Positions 43,036 to 52,093 of a DNA stretch of 64,000 nucleotides are shown here, piece after piece. The DNA lies in contig CP054689.1 in the NCBI GenBank assembly GCA_013348725.1, positions 1-64,000 on the forward strand. The letters run 5' to 3'. This stretch comes from Ectothiorhodospiraceae bacterium 2226 (GTDB taxonomy: Bacteria > Pseudomonadota > Gammaproteobacteria > GCA-013348725). How positions within the stretch are numbered: the stretch's first letter is position 1; each line of letters starts with the position of its first letter. Made by a program: the position numbers and the translations under genes. The notes under the pieces are model-generated. The model ran no database searches and was not told where the DNA came from. It saw only the letters and a list, made by a program, of their open reading frames with translations.

Positions 43036-44043
43036 TCAGGCCAACGCCTCGGCCGCCGCGTACCAGCTTTCTGCCGCGCGCAGGTCGGCCAGTTCGAGCT
43101 CCGGCCCCGCACCATGCAGGCGCTCCAGGCGCTTGCTGAGCGCTCCATCGGAGCGCCCGCCCAGCCCCTCCACCACCTCGACGGCGGCGGGCCGGTTGTT
43201 GCACACCAACACCATGTCGCACCCGGCGGCGAGCGCCGCCCGCGCGCTATCGAGATAGCCGCCCGCGACACGGGCCCCCTCCATGTTCAAGTCGTCGCTG
43301 AACACCACGCCGTCGAAGCCGAGGCGCCCGCGCAACACCTCCTGCAGCCAGAACGGCGAGAAGCCCGCCGCTTCAGGCGCGGCCTGTGAATAGACCACGT
43401 GCGCGGGCATCACCCCGGCGAGGGCGCCCGCCAGGCGCTGAAAGGGAATCAGGTCCGCCTGCGCAATCTCATCGAACGGGCGCGTGTCGACCGGGATCGC
43501 CAAGTGCGAATCGGCCGCCACGCCGCCATGGCCGGGAAAGTGCTTGCCGACCGCGATGGTGCCGGCCCGCTGCAGGCCGCGGATGCAGGCCTCCGCGAGC
43601 TGCGCCACCGTTTCCGGCTGGGCATGGAAGGCGCGGTCGCCGATGACGTCGCTGATGCCGCGGTCGAGGTCCAGCACCGGCGCGAAGCTGAAGTCCACGC
43701 CCACGGCGCGCAGCTCCGCGCCAATCATCCAGCCGAGCGCCTCGGCGAGCGCCAGGCCCTCGGCCGGGTCGCGGTCGTAACGCTCGCCGGCGCGGCGCGC
43801 GGCCGGCAGGCGCGTGAAGCCCTCCTGGAAGCGCTGGATGCGCCCCCCCTCCTGGTCCACCGCCACCAACAAGGCCGGGTTGCGCACGCCATGGATGGCC
43901 GTCACCAGCTCGCGCACCTGGGCCGGCGACTGGTAGTTGCGCGCGAACAGGATCACGCCGCCGACCGCCGGGTGACGCAGCAGCTCCACGTCCTCGTCGC
44001 TGAGCGCGAGGCCCTCCACATCCACCATTACCGGTCCCAGCAT
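43036..44043 (-). CDS. nagZ: Beta-N-acetylhexosaminidase NagZ
   Basis: Protein of 335 aa from ATG 44043, which has GGAG five bases ahead and gives the normal MLGPVMVDVEG N-terminus. An alternative ATG at 44055 overlaps the previous stop as TGATG. NagZ, a glycoside hydrolase family 3 enzyme, trims GlcNAc from recycled muropeptides in the cytoplasm. The catalytic loop KHFPGHGGVAADSHLAIP is present, as are VDQEGGRIQRF and FSDDLNMEG with the nucleophile Asp. Confidence 0.95.
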   Translation of the reverse strand: MLGPVMVDVEGLALSDEDVELLRHPAVGGVILFARNYQSPAQVRELVTAIHGVRNPALLVAVDQEGGRIQRFQEGFTRLPAARRAGERYDRDPAEGLALAEALGWMIGAELRAVGVDFSFAPVLDLDRGISDVIGDRAFHAQPETVAQLAEACIRGLQRAGTIAVGKHFPGHGGVAADSHLAIPVDTRPFDEIAQADLIPFQRLAGALAGVMPAHVVYSQAAPEAAGFSPFWLQEVLRGRLGFDGVVFSDDLNMEGARVAGGYLDSARAALAAGCDMVLVCNNRPAAVEVVEGLGGRSDGALSKRLERLHGAGPELELADLRAAESWYAAAEALA

Positions 44044-44054
44044 TGCCTCTCCCA

Positions 44055-44540
44055 TCACGCTTCGATCAAGACCTCGGTGCCGACGGGCACCAAGTCGAAC
44101 AGGCGCATCACGTCCTCGTTGCGCATCTTCACGCACCCGTGCGACGAAGGCACGCCCATCGGGTGCTCATCCGGGCACCCGTGGATGTACACATAGCGGC
44201 GCATGGTGTCCACGCGCCCGAGCCGATTGCGCCCCGGCTCCAGCCCGCTCAGCCACAGGATGCGCGTGAGGATCCAATCGCGGCCCGGGTGGGCTGCACC
44301 GAGCGCCGGGCTGTACACCTCTCCGGTGGGGCGGCGTCCGACGAACACGGTGTTCGGCGCGCAGCCGGCGCCGATCTTGGCGCGTATCACGTGCCGCCCG
44401 CGCGGGGTACGCTCGCTGCCAAAAGTCTCGCCCGCCCCGTTGCGCGCGGTGGCCACACGCACATCGAGCAGCACCTCATCGCCCTGCCGGCAAACCAGGC
44501 GCTGCGCAGCGAGGTCGACATGGATGCGGCGCGCGCTCAC
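44055..44540 (-). CDS. L,D-transpeptidase (YkuD domain)
   Basis: Protein of 161 aa from GTG 44540, whose codon overlaps the previous stop as GTGA. The YkuD active site is visible as YIHGCPDEHPMGVPSSHGCVKM, with the conserved His and the nucleophile Cys in SHGCV. No clear signal peptide is seen, which is common in short family members of this type but leaves its site of action open. It sits directly before nagZ, so peptidoglycan metabolism is the shared theme. Confidence 0.9.
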   Translation of the reverse strand: MSARRIHVDLAAQRLVCRQGDEVLLDVRVATARNGAGETFGSERTPRGRHVIRAKIGAGCAPNTVFVGRRPTGEVYSPALGAAHPGRDWILTRILWLSGLEPGRNRLGRVDTMRRYVYIHGCPDEHPMGVPSSHGCVKMRNEDVMRLFDLVPVGTEVLIEA

Positions 44541-45019
44541 CCTGCGCTCCAGTCCTTGTACGGATGCGTCACCAGACACACATTGTAATAACGTGCATCG
44601 TGCGAGACCTCCTCGCCCAGCCAGGGCGGATGCTCGAAGGGCTCGTCCTCGTGTTGCAGCTCGATCTCCGCCACCACCAGGCCGGCGTTATCGCCCTCGA
44701 ACACGTCGATCTCCCACAGATGCGCGCCGTGGCGCACGTGGTAGCGGCGTTTCTCGATTAGCGCGCCTTCGCACAGCGCGAGCAAGGCCTGCGCCTCGTC
44801 CACGGGGATCGGATACTCGAACTCGCTGCGCCGCACGCCGAGCTGCGCGCTCTTGATATTGAGATTGGCGGACTCGCCCGCGATGCGCACCCGCACCGAG
44901 GCCCTGCCCGGTTCGCACAGATAGCCCTGGCGATACGCCGCGCCGGCGTCGGCGCCCGCGCGCCAGCGCTCGTCGCGCACCAGGAATTTTCGTTCGATCT
45001 CGACCGCCACCTCGGCCAC
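44537..45019 (-). CDS. CYTH-domain protein (triphosphate tunnel metalloenzyme)
   Basis: Protein of 160 aa, apparently starting at GTG 45019. EIERKFLV at about residues 7-14 is the ExExK signature of CYTH proteins, followed by RVRIAG, RRSEFEYPI, KRRYHV and WEIDVFEGDNAGLVVAEIEL, which supply the acidic and basic residues of the tunnel. Bacterial members often hydrolyse inorganic triphosphate; adenylate cyclase IV activity is a less likely option. The gene is divergent from a quinone oxidoreductase-like gene. Confidence 0.88.
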   Translation of the reverse strand: MAEVAVEIERKFLVRDERWRAGADAGAAYRQGYLCEPGRASVRVRIAGESANLNIKSAQLGVRRSEFEYPIPVDEAQALLALCEGALIEKRRYHVRHGAHLWEIDVFEGDNAGLVVAEIELQHEDEPFEHPPWLGEEVSHDARYYNVCLVTHPYKDWSAG

Positions 45020-45112
45020 CCACGTTCACGTCGCCAAAGCGTAATATGATACCAACATCCCCTCGGCACACCCGTGCCGGGCGCGCGTTTTGCGCAGGCT
45101 TCGGAGGCAGAC

Positions 45113-46108
45113 ATGAAGGCGATCGTCATGACCACGGCGGGCGGGCCGGAGGTGTTGCAGCCGCGCACCCTGCCCAAGCCCCACATCCAGCGCCCCAACC
45201 AAATCCTGGTGCGCCTGCGCGCGGCCGGCACCAACCCGGTCGATACCAAGCTACGCAGCCGCGGCACCTACTTCCCCGACCGCATGCCCGCCGTGCTCGG
45301 CTGCGACGGCAGCGGCGTCGTCGAGGCCTGCGGCCCGCAGGTCGCGCGCTTTCGCGTGGGCGACGAAGTCTATTTCTGCGCCGGCGGCATCGGCGACGAA
45401 CAAGGCACCTACGCCGAGTACGTGGTGCTGGACGAGCGCCATGCGGCCATCAAGCCGGTCTCACTGAGTTTCGCCGAAGCGGCGGTGGCGCCGCTGGTGG
45501 CGATCACGGCCTGGGAATCGCTGCACGACCGCGGCCGCATCGGCGAGGGTATGCGCGTATTGATCCACGGCGGCGCCGGCGGCGTCGGCCACGTGGCGAT
45601 CCAACTCGCCCGTGTGGCGGGCGCCGCCGTCGCCACCACGGTCGGCAACGAGGAAAAGGCCGACCTCGCGCACCGATGGGGCGCGGAGCACGTCATCCAT
45701 TACAAGCACGAGGACTTCGTGCAGAGCGCGCGCGCCTGGACGAACGACCAGGGGGTCGACCTTGCGCTCGACACGGTGGGCGGGGCCACCTTCGCGGCCA
45801 CGATGGCGGCGGTCAAGGTCTACGGCGACGTGGTGACCCTGCTCCAACCGGCCGAGATGGACTGGAAAGAAGCGCGCCTGCGCAATCTGCGCGTGAGCTA
45901 CGAGCTCATGCTCACGCCCATGTACTACCAGATGGAGGCCGCGCGGGCCTATCAGGCCCGCATCCTCGAGCAGTGCGCGCGCCTGTTCGATACCGGCCAA
46001 CTGCGCATCCACCTCGGCGCCACGCTGCCGCTCGGCGAGGCAGCCGAGGCCCATCGGCGCATCGAACGCGGCCACCTCGGCAAGCTCGCTCTGCTGATGG
46101 ACGACTGA
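45113..46108 (+). CDS. Quinone oxidoreductase-like MDR-family protein
   Basis: Protein of 331 aa from ATG 45113, with GGAGGC ahead. GROES-like N-terminal half (AAGTNPVDTKLR, PAVLGCDGSGVV) and Rossmann half with HGGAGGVGHVAIQLARVAGA place it in the zinc-independent quinone oxidoreductase group of the medium-chain reductases. No complete zinc ligand set is visible. NADPH-dependent reduction of a quinone or enone is expected from the family; the substrate is not known. Confidence 0.85.
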   Translation: MKAIVMTTAGGPEVLQPRTLPKPHIQRPNQILVRLRAAGTNPVDTKLRSRGTYFPDRMPAVLGCDGSGVVEACGPQVARFRVGDEVYFCAGGIGDEQGTYAEYVVLDERHAAIKPVSLSFAEAAVAPLVAITAWESLHDRGRIGEGMRVLIHGGAGGVGHVAIQLARVAGAAVATTVGNEEKADLAHRWGAEHVIHYKHEDFVQSARAWTNDQGVDLALDTVGGATFAATMAAVKVYGDVVTLLQPAEMDWKEARLRNLRVSYELMLTPMYYQMEAARAYQARILEQCARLFDTGQLRIHLGATLPLGEAAEAHRRIERGHLGKLALLMDD

Positions 46109-46143
46109 GCCCGCCGCGTGTTGCGACGAGCCCTGCCCGGGGA

Positions 46144-47013
46144 TCAGTCGCCTTGCGTGAGGTGCTCGCGAAGGAAGTCCGCAGTACGCACGATCGCGTC
46201 GCGCGACGCCAGGTCATCGGCGAAGGTGCGGGTGGGCGGCGCGCGAAAATCGAAGGCGCGGCCCACGCCCGGGTACTCCACCAGGCGCACCGGCCGACCG
46301 GCGGCCTCCAGGGTGGTCACCGACATCTCGATCGAGCGCTTGCGCTGATACTGTTCGTGCTCGCCCACGAACACCAGGAAGGGAATGGTGAGCTCGCCGA
46401 TCTCGGGCGCATGCCGGTAGACCTGCATCGGCTCGGGCGCGTTGGGATCCTGCAGGTGCGGATAAAAGGCCACCATGCAGCCCACACCGTTGTGTTGACG
46501 CTCGTGCGTAACCGCCGCCTTGAGCGTGTAATAGCCGCCGCGGGTGATGGACACGAAACACACCTCCGGTCCCTGCACGGCCTCCAGCTCGAGCGCGAAG
46601 TCCACCGCCGCGGCCAGATCTTCCTCCAACTGGTAATCGTGCTCGATGGGCATGGCGGCAATGAAACGCCCCGAGTACAGATCCGGCGCCACCACCGTGA
46701 AGCCGCGCGCCGCCAGGCGCTGGACCTGCATCTGCGCCAGGTCGTCCAGCCCGCGCCGGCCGTGCACCCACACCACCCCCGGGAACGGCTCCTCGCCCTC
46801 GGGGCGCACAATCAGGGTCGGCACCTCCACGTCCTCGTGGGTATAGCTGGACCATTCCTGCGTGACCCTGTGGTTCTGCGGCTGCGGCAGTTGTCCTTCG
46901 TACCACCATGCGCTGTCCAGCCACCAAGGGTCGCCGCCCTTCTCGGCCGCCGCGGCGACGGGCGCGAGCAGCAGCAAGGCCAGACAGGGGATCCAGAAAT
47001 AACGCATATGCAT
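46144..47013 (-). CDS. Secreted dienelactone-hydrolase-like protein lacking the catalytic triad
   Basis: Protein of 289 aa. Residues 1-23 are a signal peptide (LALLLLAPVAAAA). The alpha/beta-hydrolase fold of the DLH family is visible: PFPGVVWVHGRRGLDD, GFTVVAPDLYSG, and YPGVGRAFDF. The usual nucleophile elbow GFCxGG reads SITRGG here (T157 for Cys), the Asp in the G-E-x-D motif is E220, and the His before AF is R252. All three catalytic residues therefore appear replaced. It may be a binding protein or pseudoenzyme. It is divergent in style from its neighbours but has a normal GAGG ribosome site. Confidence 0.75.
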   Translation of the reverse strand: MHMRYFWIPCLALLLLAPVAAAAEKGGDPWWLDSAWWYEGQLPQPQNHRVTQEWSSYTHEDVEVPTLIVRPEGEEPFPGVVWVHGRRGLDDLAQMQVQRLAARGFTVVAPDLYSGRFIAAMPIEHDYQLEEDLAAAVDFALELEAVQGPEVCFVSITRGGYYTLKAAVTHERQHNGVGCMVAFYPHLQDPNAPEPMQVYRHAPEIGELTIPFLVFVGEHEQYQRKRSIEMSVTTLEAAGRPVRLVEYPGVGRAFDFRAPPTRTFADDLASRDAIVRTADFLREHLTQGD

Positions 47014-47110
47014 GCTGGCGCCTCTTTGAACAGTGGGACCTGCAACCCATTGTGGGTGCTCGCCCGCGACCGAACAAGCCGTACCACCCGACGGCGAAGC
47101 GCGCGCGCGC

Positions 47111-47620
47111 TCAGCGGCCCTCGACGTCGAAGTGGAACGGGACCACGCGCACCGCGTCCGGCCCCTCGAGGATGAGTTCGGCGCTCCAGGTCATGCGGCC
47201 CGTGACGCACACCGGCAGCGTCCCCTCCCCGACATACCGGCCCGCCCCCAGGGATTGCAGGCGCACCCGGTTGTGCCCCATGTACATGTCCACGCCACTG
47301 AACGAGACCGCCGCCGCCTGCACCGGCACACCCTCCACCTGCACGTCGATGTCGAGCGGCTGCAGGGCACGGATGGGGCGCGGGGCCAGGGTGAGCGTCA
47401 CGCTGCCGCCGTCGACCGCGCTCCGGCAGGGCCCGCGGTGCAGGTCGCACGCCTCGGCCGTGACGGGTTCGACCTCGACCAGCGGCTTGCCGTGCACGGG
47501 CACTTGCTCACGCAGCCACCAGGCACCCAGCAGGCCGCCCAGCATGAGCACGATCAACAGCCCGAACAGCCAGATAAAGGAGCGAGGCACGCGCGGCGAT
47601 TCCAGCGAGGACAAAGGCAC
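47111..47620 (-). CDS. FixH/YtkA-like membrane-anchored periplasmic protein
   Basis: Protein of 169 aa. One membrane helix at about residues 14-34 is followed by a periplasmic beta-rich domain. VSFSGVDMYMGHNRVRL and GTLPVCVTGRMTWSAELIL resemble the FixH/YtkA-type domain seen near copper and cytochrome-oxidase assembly genes. The Met-x-Met-Gly-His cluster and three cysteines could bind metal, which is inference. There are no oxidase genes next to it. The start may be the non-ATG codon at 47620. Confidence 0.6.
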   Translation of the reverse strand: MPLSSLESPRVPRSFIWLFGLLIVLMLGGLLGAWWLREQVPVHGKPLVEVEPVTAEACDLHRGPCRSAVDGGSVTLTLAPRPIRALQPLDIDVQVEGVPVQAAAVSFSGVDMYMGHNRVRLQSLGAGRYVGEGTLPVCVTGRMTWSAELILEGPDAVRVVPFHFDVEGR

Positions 47621-47659
47621 ACGCTAGCACACGGCGCGAGGGCGGCTCCACCGCGCGCG

Positions 47660-47986
47660 TTACCAGGTTCGCGCGCGTGCGCGCCACCAACGGTGCGCCA
47701 GCGCCAGGGCATCGATCGGGCTCGCCGCGCGCCCCAGCGCGCAAGGCGATGGCCGCCGTGCCGACCACCGCAGCCTCCCCGTAGGATCCCGCTCCCGGCC
47801 AGAGCCGACGCAGGGCGCCAACCTCCACACGCGCCGGTTTCAGGTGGCGCAAGCCGCCGGCGATGCCTCACCCGCCGGTAACGCGCCCATCGCGGCCTCG
47901 GCCTCCGCCGCGCTAAGACCACGGACCCCGCGCTTGCCGCGGCCCAGGGCCTGAATGCAGGCATGGATGTCGGACGCGACGCTCAC
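47660..47986 (-). pseudogene. Remnant of a trpD2/ybiB-like phosphoribosyltransferase gene
   Basis: A GTG at 47986 overlaps the cysG stop as GTGA and opens 48 codons that read IHACIQALGRGKRGVRGLS, like the N-terminus of YbiB/TrpD2 (anthranilate phosphoribosyltransferase-like). A stop follows at 47840. Another frame then gives YGEAAVVGTAAIALR, and after a further shift ASPIDALALAHRWWRARAR before TAA 47660, like the family C-terminus. The middle 200 or more codons are missing. It looks like the last gene of the nitrate operon that has decayed by deletion and frameshift. Confidence 0.6.
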
Positions 47987-49398
47987 AGCGTGCCGACCGC
48001 GCGTACCGGATCGCGCGCGGCGCCGTCCGTCGCCCGAGCATTCAGCGCCTCACGCAAGCGGACCACCTCCCCCACCACCAGCAACACCGGTGCGTCGGCA
48101 TCGAGGCGCTGCGCGAGCTGCGGCAATTCGACCAACGGGGCGGTGATCACGGTCTGCGTGGGGCGCGTGCCGTCGGCGATCAAGGCCGCGGGGGTCGACG
48201 CGGACAGACCGTGCGCGACGAGCTGCGTGCATAGCGTCCCCAGCACCGGGCGGCCCATGTACACCACCAGGGTCTGGCCACGCTGTGCCAGCGCGCGCCA
48301 ATCGAGATTCAACTCCCCGTTACGGCCGTGCGCCGTGACGAAGGTGCAGGCTTGGGCGCTGCCCCGGTGAGTGAGCGGGATCCCGGCCAGCGCCCCACAG
48401 CCGTTGGCGGCGGTGATACCGGGCACCACCTGAAACGGGGTCGCGGCCTGCACCAGGGCCTCCATCTCCTCGCCGCCGCGCCCGAACACGAAGGGGTCGC
48501 CACTCTTCAGGCGCAGCACGCGCTTGCCCGCCTGCGCCAGTTCGATCATGCGCGCGTTGATTGCCGCCTGGCTCATCCCGCGCCCGCCGGTGCGCTTGCC
48601 CACATACACGCGTTCAGCGTCGCGGCGAACCAGGTCGAGCACCTCGGCGCTCACCAGCCGGTCGTACAACACCACGTCGGCCTGTTGCATGAGGCGCAGC
48701 GCGCGCAGCGTCAGCAGCTCCGGGTCGCCCGGCCCGGCCCCGACCAGGTACACCTCGCCGCGCGCCGGTTCCTGGTCGCGCAGCAACGCCTCGAGCGCGC
48801 CCTCGGCGTCGGCGTCGCGGCCCGCGAGTACGTGCTCCACTACGGGGCTGTCGAACACGCGCTCCCAGAAGCGGCGGCGCAGGGGTGCGGGCAGTACGGC
48901 CTTCACGTGGGCGCGGTAGCGCGCGGCCAGGGCCGCGAGGCGCCCGTAGCGCGGCGGCAGCAGCCGCTCGATGGCGAGCCGCGTGCGCCGCGCGAGTACC
49001 GGCGAAGCGCCGCCGCTCGACACCGCCACCACCAGCGGGCCGCGCTCGACCAAGGCCGGCATGACGAAGGCGCTCGCCGGCCCGTCGTCCACCGCGTTGG
49101 CCCACACCCCGGCCTCGGCGCTCAGGCGCGCGATATGCCGGTTCAACAGCGGCTGATCGGTGGCGGCGATCACCAGCCGATAGCCGTGCACGTCGGCATC
49201 GCGAAACCCGCGCGCGACGTGCACCAACGCGCCGCGCTGCGCACACGCCGCCAAGTCCTCGCCCAGTCCCGGCGCGATCACGGTGAGCCGCGCGCCGGCG
49301 GCGAGCAGCCGCTCCGCCTTGCGGGCCGCGACGGTGCCGCCCCCCACCACCAGGCAGGGTGCGCCTTTCACATCGACATACAACGGCAGGTAATCCAT
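47983..49398 (-). CDS. cysG: Siroheme synthase CysG
   Basis: Protein of 471 aa from MDYLPLYVDV. The N-terminal CysGB half (VVGGGTVAARKAERLL) oxidises precorrin-2 and inserts iron; the C-terminal CysGA half (VYLVGAGPGDPELLTLRALRLMQ) methylates uroporphyrinogen III. GDPFVFGRGGEE and VPGITAANGCGALAGIPLTHRG are the SUMT signatures. Siroheme is the cofactor of NirB, which explains its place 31 bp after nasA in this operon. Confidence 0.96.
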   Translation of the reverse strand: MDYLPLYVDVKGAPCLVVGGGTVAARKAERLLAAGARLTVIAPGLGEDLAACAQRGALVHVARGFRDADVHGYRLVIAATDQPLLNRHIARLSAEAGVWANAVDDGPASAFVMPALVERGPLVVAVSSGGASPVLARRTRLAIERLLPPRYGRLAALAARYRAHVKAVLPAPLRRRFWERVFDSPVVEHVLAGRDADAEGALEALLRDQEPARGEVYLVGAGPGDPELLTLRALRLMQQADVVLYDRLVSAEVLDLVRRDAERVYVGKRTGGRGMSQAAINARMIELAQAGKRVLRLKSGDPFVFGRGGEEMEALVQAATPFQVVPGITAANGCGALAGIPLTHRGSAQACTFVTAHGRNGELNLDWRALAQRGQTLVVYMGRPVLGTLCTQLVAHGLSASTPAALIADGTRPTQTVITAPLVELPQLAQRLDADAPVLLVVGEVVRLREALNARATDGAARDPVRAVGTL

Positions 49399-49429
49399 GT
49401 CTCCCCCTCGCTCCGAGCCGGTCGCAGCA

Positions 49430-52093
49430 CTAGACCGGCGCCACCGCGGCCGCATCCAGCGCGGCCGCCCCTTCCTCCGCCCGCGCGTGGCTGCGCAGCA
49501 GGCGCACCAGCTCGCCCCGGCAGGTCCCGCAGGCGCCGCCCGCGCCGGTGCGTGCCGCCAGGGCCGCGAGGTCGCACGCACCGGCCTGCAGCGCCTGCGC
49601 GATCGCGCCCGCGTGCACGCCGGCGCACGCACACACCAAGGCCCCCTGCCAGCGCGCATCGCCCGCCGCCGCGCCCAACAGCCGCAGCGCCGCCTCCGGC
49701 GCCACCGGGGCGCCGAGCTGCTGCGCGAGCCACGCCCGCGCCGGCAGGACGTCCCAGCGGGCATCGACGCACAACACCAAGCGCACCCGACCGCGTTCGA
49801 GACACACCCAACGCTCGCCCTGCGCATCGCGATAGCTCAACCAGCGCTGGTCGGTGTGCGGCGCCACCAGGGCCTGCGCGAACGCCTCCCACGCGCCCTC
49901 GGCGGCGGTGCCGGCGAGCTCGTAGCGATAGCCCGCGCGCAGCCGACTCGCCGCCCAGTACACGCCGTCGGGGAACACCAGTGGTTCGGTGGCGAGCGCG
50001 AACCCGTGCCACCGCGCGGCGACGCGCTCGAGCCGCACCCGCGCGTGCTTGAGCGCCGGTTGCCCGGAGACCGGATCCACCACGGCGGCCACCGCCGCAT
50101 TCACCGCGCCGACGTTCCCCCAGGGCGCGCTCCAGTGCATCGGCAGGAACACCGTGCCGGGCGGCACGGCATCGGCGACCGCCACGCGCGCGACCACCGA
50201 GCCGGCGGGTCCGCATAGGCGTGCCAAGTCGCCTTCGGCGAGGCGCCCCCGCGCCGCATCGTCGGGATGCACGCTCATCCGCGGTTCCAGCTGGTGAGCG
50301 CTCAGGCGGGCGCACAGCGCGGTGCGCGTGAGGGTATGCCAGTGGTCGCGCGTGCGGCCGGTGTTGAGCACCACTTCGGTGCTATGCAATGGGAGCCGTG
50401 CGGGCGCATCGGTCGCCACCGGCACGAAGCGCGCGCGCCCGTCGGCGGTCGGGAACTGCCCCTGCGCGAACGGGGCGCCGCCGGTGCTCAGCGGCCAACG
50501 CGTGGGCGCCAACTGCTCGTAGTCGGCATCGCTGAGTCGCGCGAAGGGGCGTATGTCGAACAGGCGGCCCGGCGCGCCGCTGAGGCGCGCATGCTCGCGG
50601 AAGATCTGCGCCGGGCGCGTGTAGGGAAAGGCGTCGTGATAGCCGAGCCGCTGGCCGACACGCGCCAGCGCCCACCAGTCGGGCCGCGCCTCGCCGGGCG
50701 CCGGTAGGAATGCCCGCTGGCGCGAGATGCAGCGTTCGGAGTTGGTCACCGTACCGTCCTTCTCCCCCCAGGCCAGCGCCGGCAGCGCCACGTGTGCGTA
50801 GCGCAGCGCTTCGCTGCGTCGGCTGACCTCGGAGACGACCACCAGCGGGCAAGCGCGCAGCGCCCGGCGCACGCGCGCCGTATCCGGCATGGAGACCAGC
50901 GGATTGGTGCCCATGATCCACAGCGCCCGCACCCGACCGTCGGCGACCGCCTCGAACAGGTCCACCGCCTTCAAGCCCGGGCGCTCGGCCACACGCGGCG
51001 CCCGCCACAGGCGCTGCACCTCGGCGCGCGCCGCGGGCGAGAAGTCGCGGTGGCCGGCGAGCTGCGTGGCGAGGCCGCCGACTTCGCGCCCGCCCATGGC
51101 GTTGGGCTGGCCGGTGATGGAGAACGGCCCCGCCCCGGCGCGCCCGAGGCGCCCGGTGGCGAGGTGGCAGTTGATGATGGCGTTGACGCGGTCGGCCCCG
51201 CGCGCCGACTGGTTGATGCCTTGCGAGTACAGCGTCACGGTGCGCCGGGTGCGCGCAAAGCGCCGGTAGAAATCGATGACCTGGTCGGTGCCGAGGCCGG
51301 TGGCGGCCGCCACCGCGGCGACGTCGGGCGCCTCCTCGCGCGCCGCCGCCAGCGCGTGCTCGAAGTCGCGCGTGTGCGCCGCGATATAGCGCGCGTCGAG
51401 ATGCCCGTGCGCATGCAGGTAGACCAGCAGGCCGTTGAACAGCACCGCGTCGCTGTCGGGGCGCAACGCGAGGTGCCCGTCCGCCTCCTCCACGGTGGCC
51501 GTGCGACGCGGATCGATCACCCACACTTCGGGGCCACCGCCGCGCTCGGCGCGCGCCTGCAGCAGCCGTTGATGCACCACCGGGTGGCACCAGGCGAGGT
51601 TGGAGCCGACGATCAGCACCAGCTCCGCCTGTTCCACATCGCGGTAGGACACCGGCACCACGTCCTCGCCGAAGGCGCGCGTCTGGCCCGCCACGGCCGC
51701 CGCCATGCACAGGCGCGAGTTGGTGTCGATATTGGCCGAGCCGATGAAGCCTTTCATCAGCTTGTTGGCGACGTAGTAATCCTCGGTCAGCAACTGACCG
51801 GAGACATAAAACCCGACCGCGTCGGGGCCGTGCCGCGCGGCGGTGTCGCGCAGGCCCGCCGCCACGGCGTCGAGCGCCGCCTCCCAGCCGACGCGTTCGC
51901 CGTGCAGGGTCGGATACAACAAGCGCTCCTGCAAGCCGAGGGTGTCGCCGAGGGCCTGGCCCTTGCCGCACAGCCGCCCGGCGTTGGCCGGATGCGCGGC
52001 ATCGCCGCGCAGCGCGAGCCCCTCGGGCCCCCGCTGCGCGACCAGGCCGCAACCCACGCCGCAGTACGGGCAGGTGGTGCGCACCTCGCTCAT
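49430..52093 (-). CDS. nasA: Assimilatory nitrate reductase catalytic subunit
   Basis: Protein of 887 aa from MSEVRTTCPYC. The N-terminal [4Fe-4S] ligands are C8, C11, C15 and a fourth in GRLCGKGQAL. The molybdopterin-binding core runs to about residue 700 (SNLAWCHPVVHQRLL, SQGINQSARGADRVNAIINCHLA, GQPNAMGGREVGGLA). A C-terminal BFD-type [2Fe-2S] domain has VCACAGVH and GACGTCRGEL, as in Klebsiella NasA, where it probably takes electrons directly. It is cytoplasmic and lacks a Tat signal. It overlaps nirD by ATGA. Confidence 0.95.
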   Translation of the reverse strand: MSEVRTTCPYCGVGCGLVAQRGPEGLALRGDAAHPANAGRLCGKGQALGDTLGLQERLLYPTLHGERVGWEAALDAVAAGLRDTAARHGPDAVGFYVSGQLLTEDYYVANKLMKGFIGSANIDTNSRLCMAAAVAGQTRAFGEDVVPVSYRDVEQAELVLIVGSNLAWCHPVVHQRLLQARAERGGGPEVWVIDPRRTATVEEADGHLALRPDSDAVLFNGLLVYLHAHGHLDARYIAAHTRDFEHALAAAREEAPDVAAVAAATGLGTDQVIDFYRRFARTRRTVTLYSQGINQSARGADRVNAIINCHLATGRLGRAGAGPFSITGQPNAMGGREVGGLATQLAGHRDFSPAARAEVQRLWRAPRVAERPGLKAVDLFEAVADGRVRALWIMGTNPLVSMPDTARVRRALRACPLVVVSEVSRRSEALRYAHVALPALAWGEKDGTVTNSERCISRQRAFLPAPGEARPDWWALARVGQRLGYHDAFPYTRPAQIFREHARLSGAPGRLFDIRPFARLSDADYEQLAPTRWPLSTGGAPFAQGQFPTADGRARFVPVATDAPARLPLHSTEVVLNTGRTRDHWHTLTRTALCARLSAHQLEPRMSVHPDDAARGRLAEGDLARLCGPAGSVVARVAVADAVPPGTVFLPMHWSAPWGNVGAVNAAVAAVVDPVSGQPALKHARVRLERVAARWHGFALATEPLVFPDGVYWAASRLRAGYRYELAGTAAEGAWEAFAQALVAPHTDQRWLSYRDAQGERWVCLERGRVRLVLCVDARWDVLPARAWLAQQLGAPVAPEAALRLLGAAAGDARWQGALVCACAGVHAGAIAQALQAGACDLAALAARTGAGGACGTCRGELVRLLRSHARAEEGAAALDAAAVAPV

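Noticed and set aside
45046-47175. Plus-strand frame of 709 codons across the quinone oxidoreductase and the DLH-like gene
   Set aside because: It runs out of frame through one recognised gene and antisense through another; the peptide has no domain.
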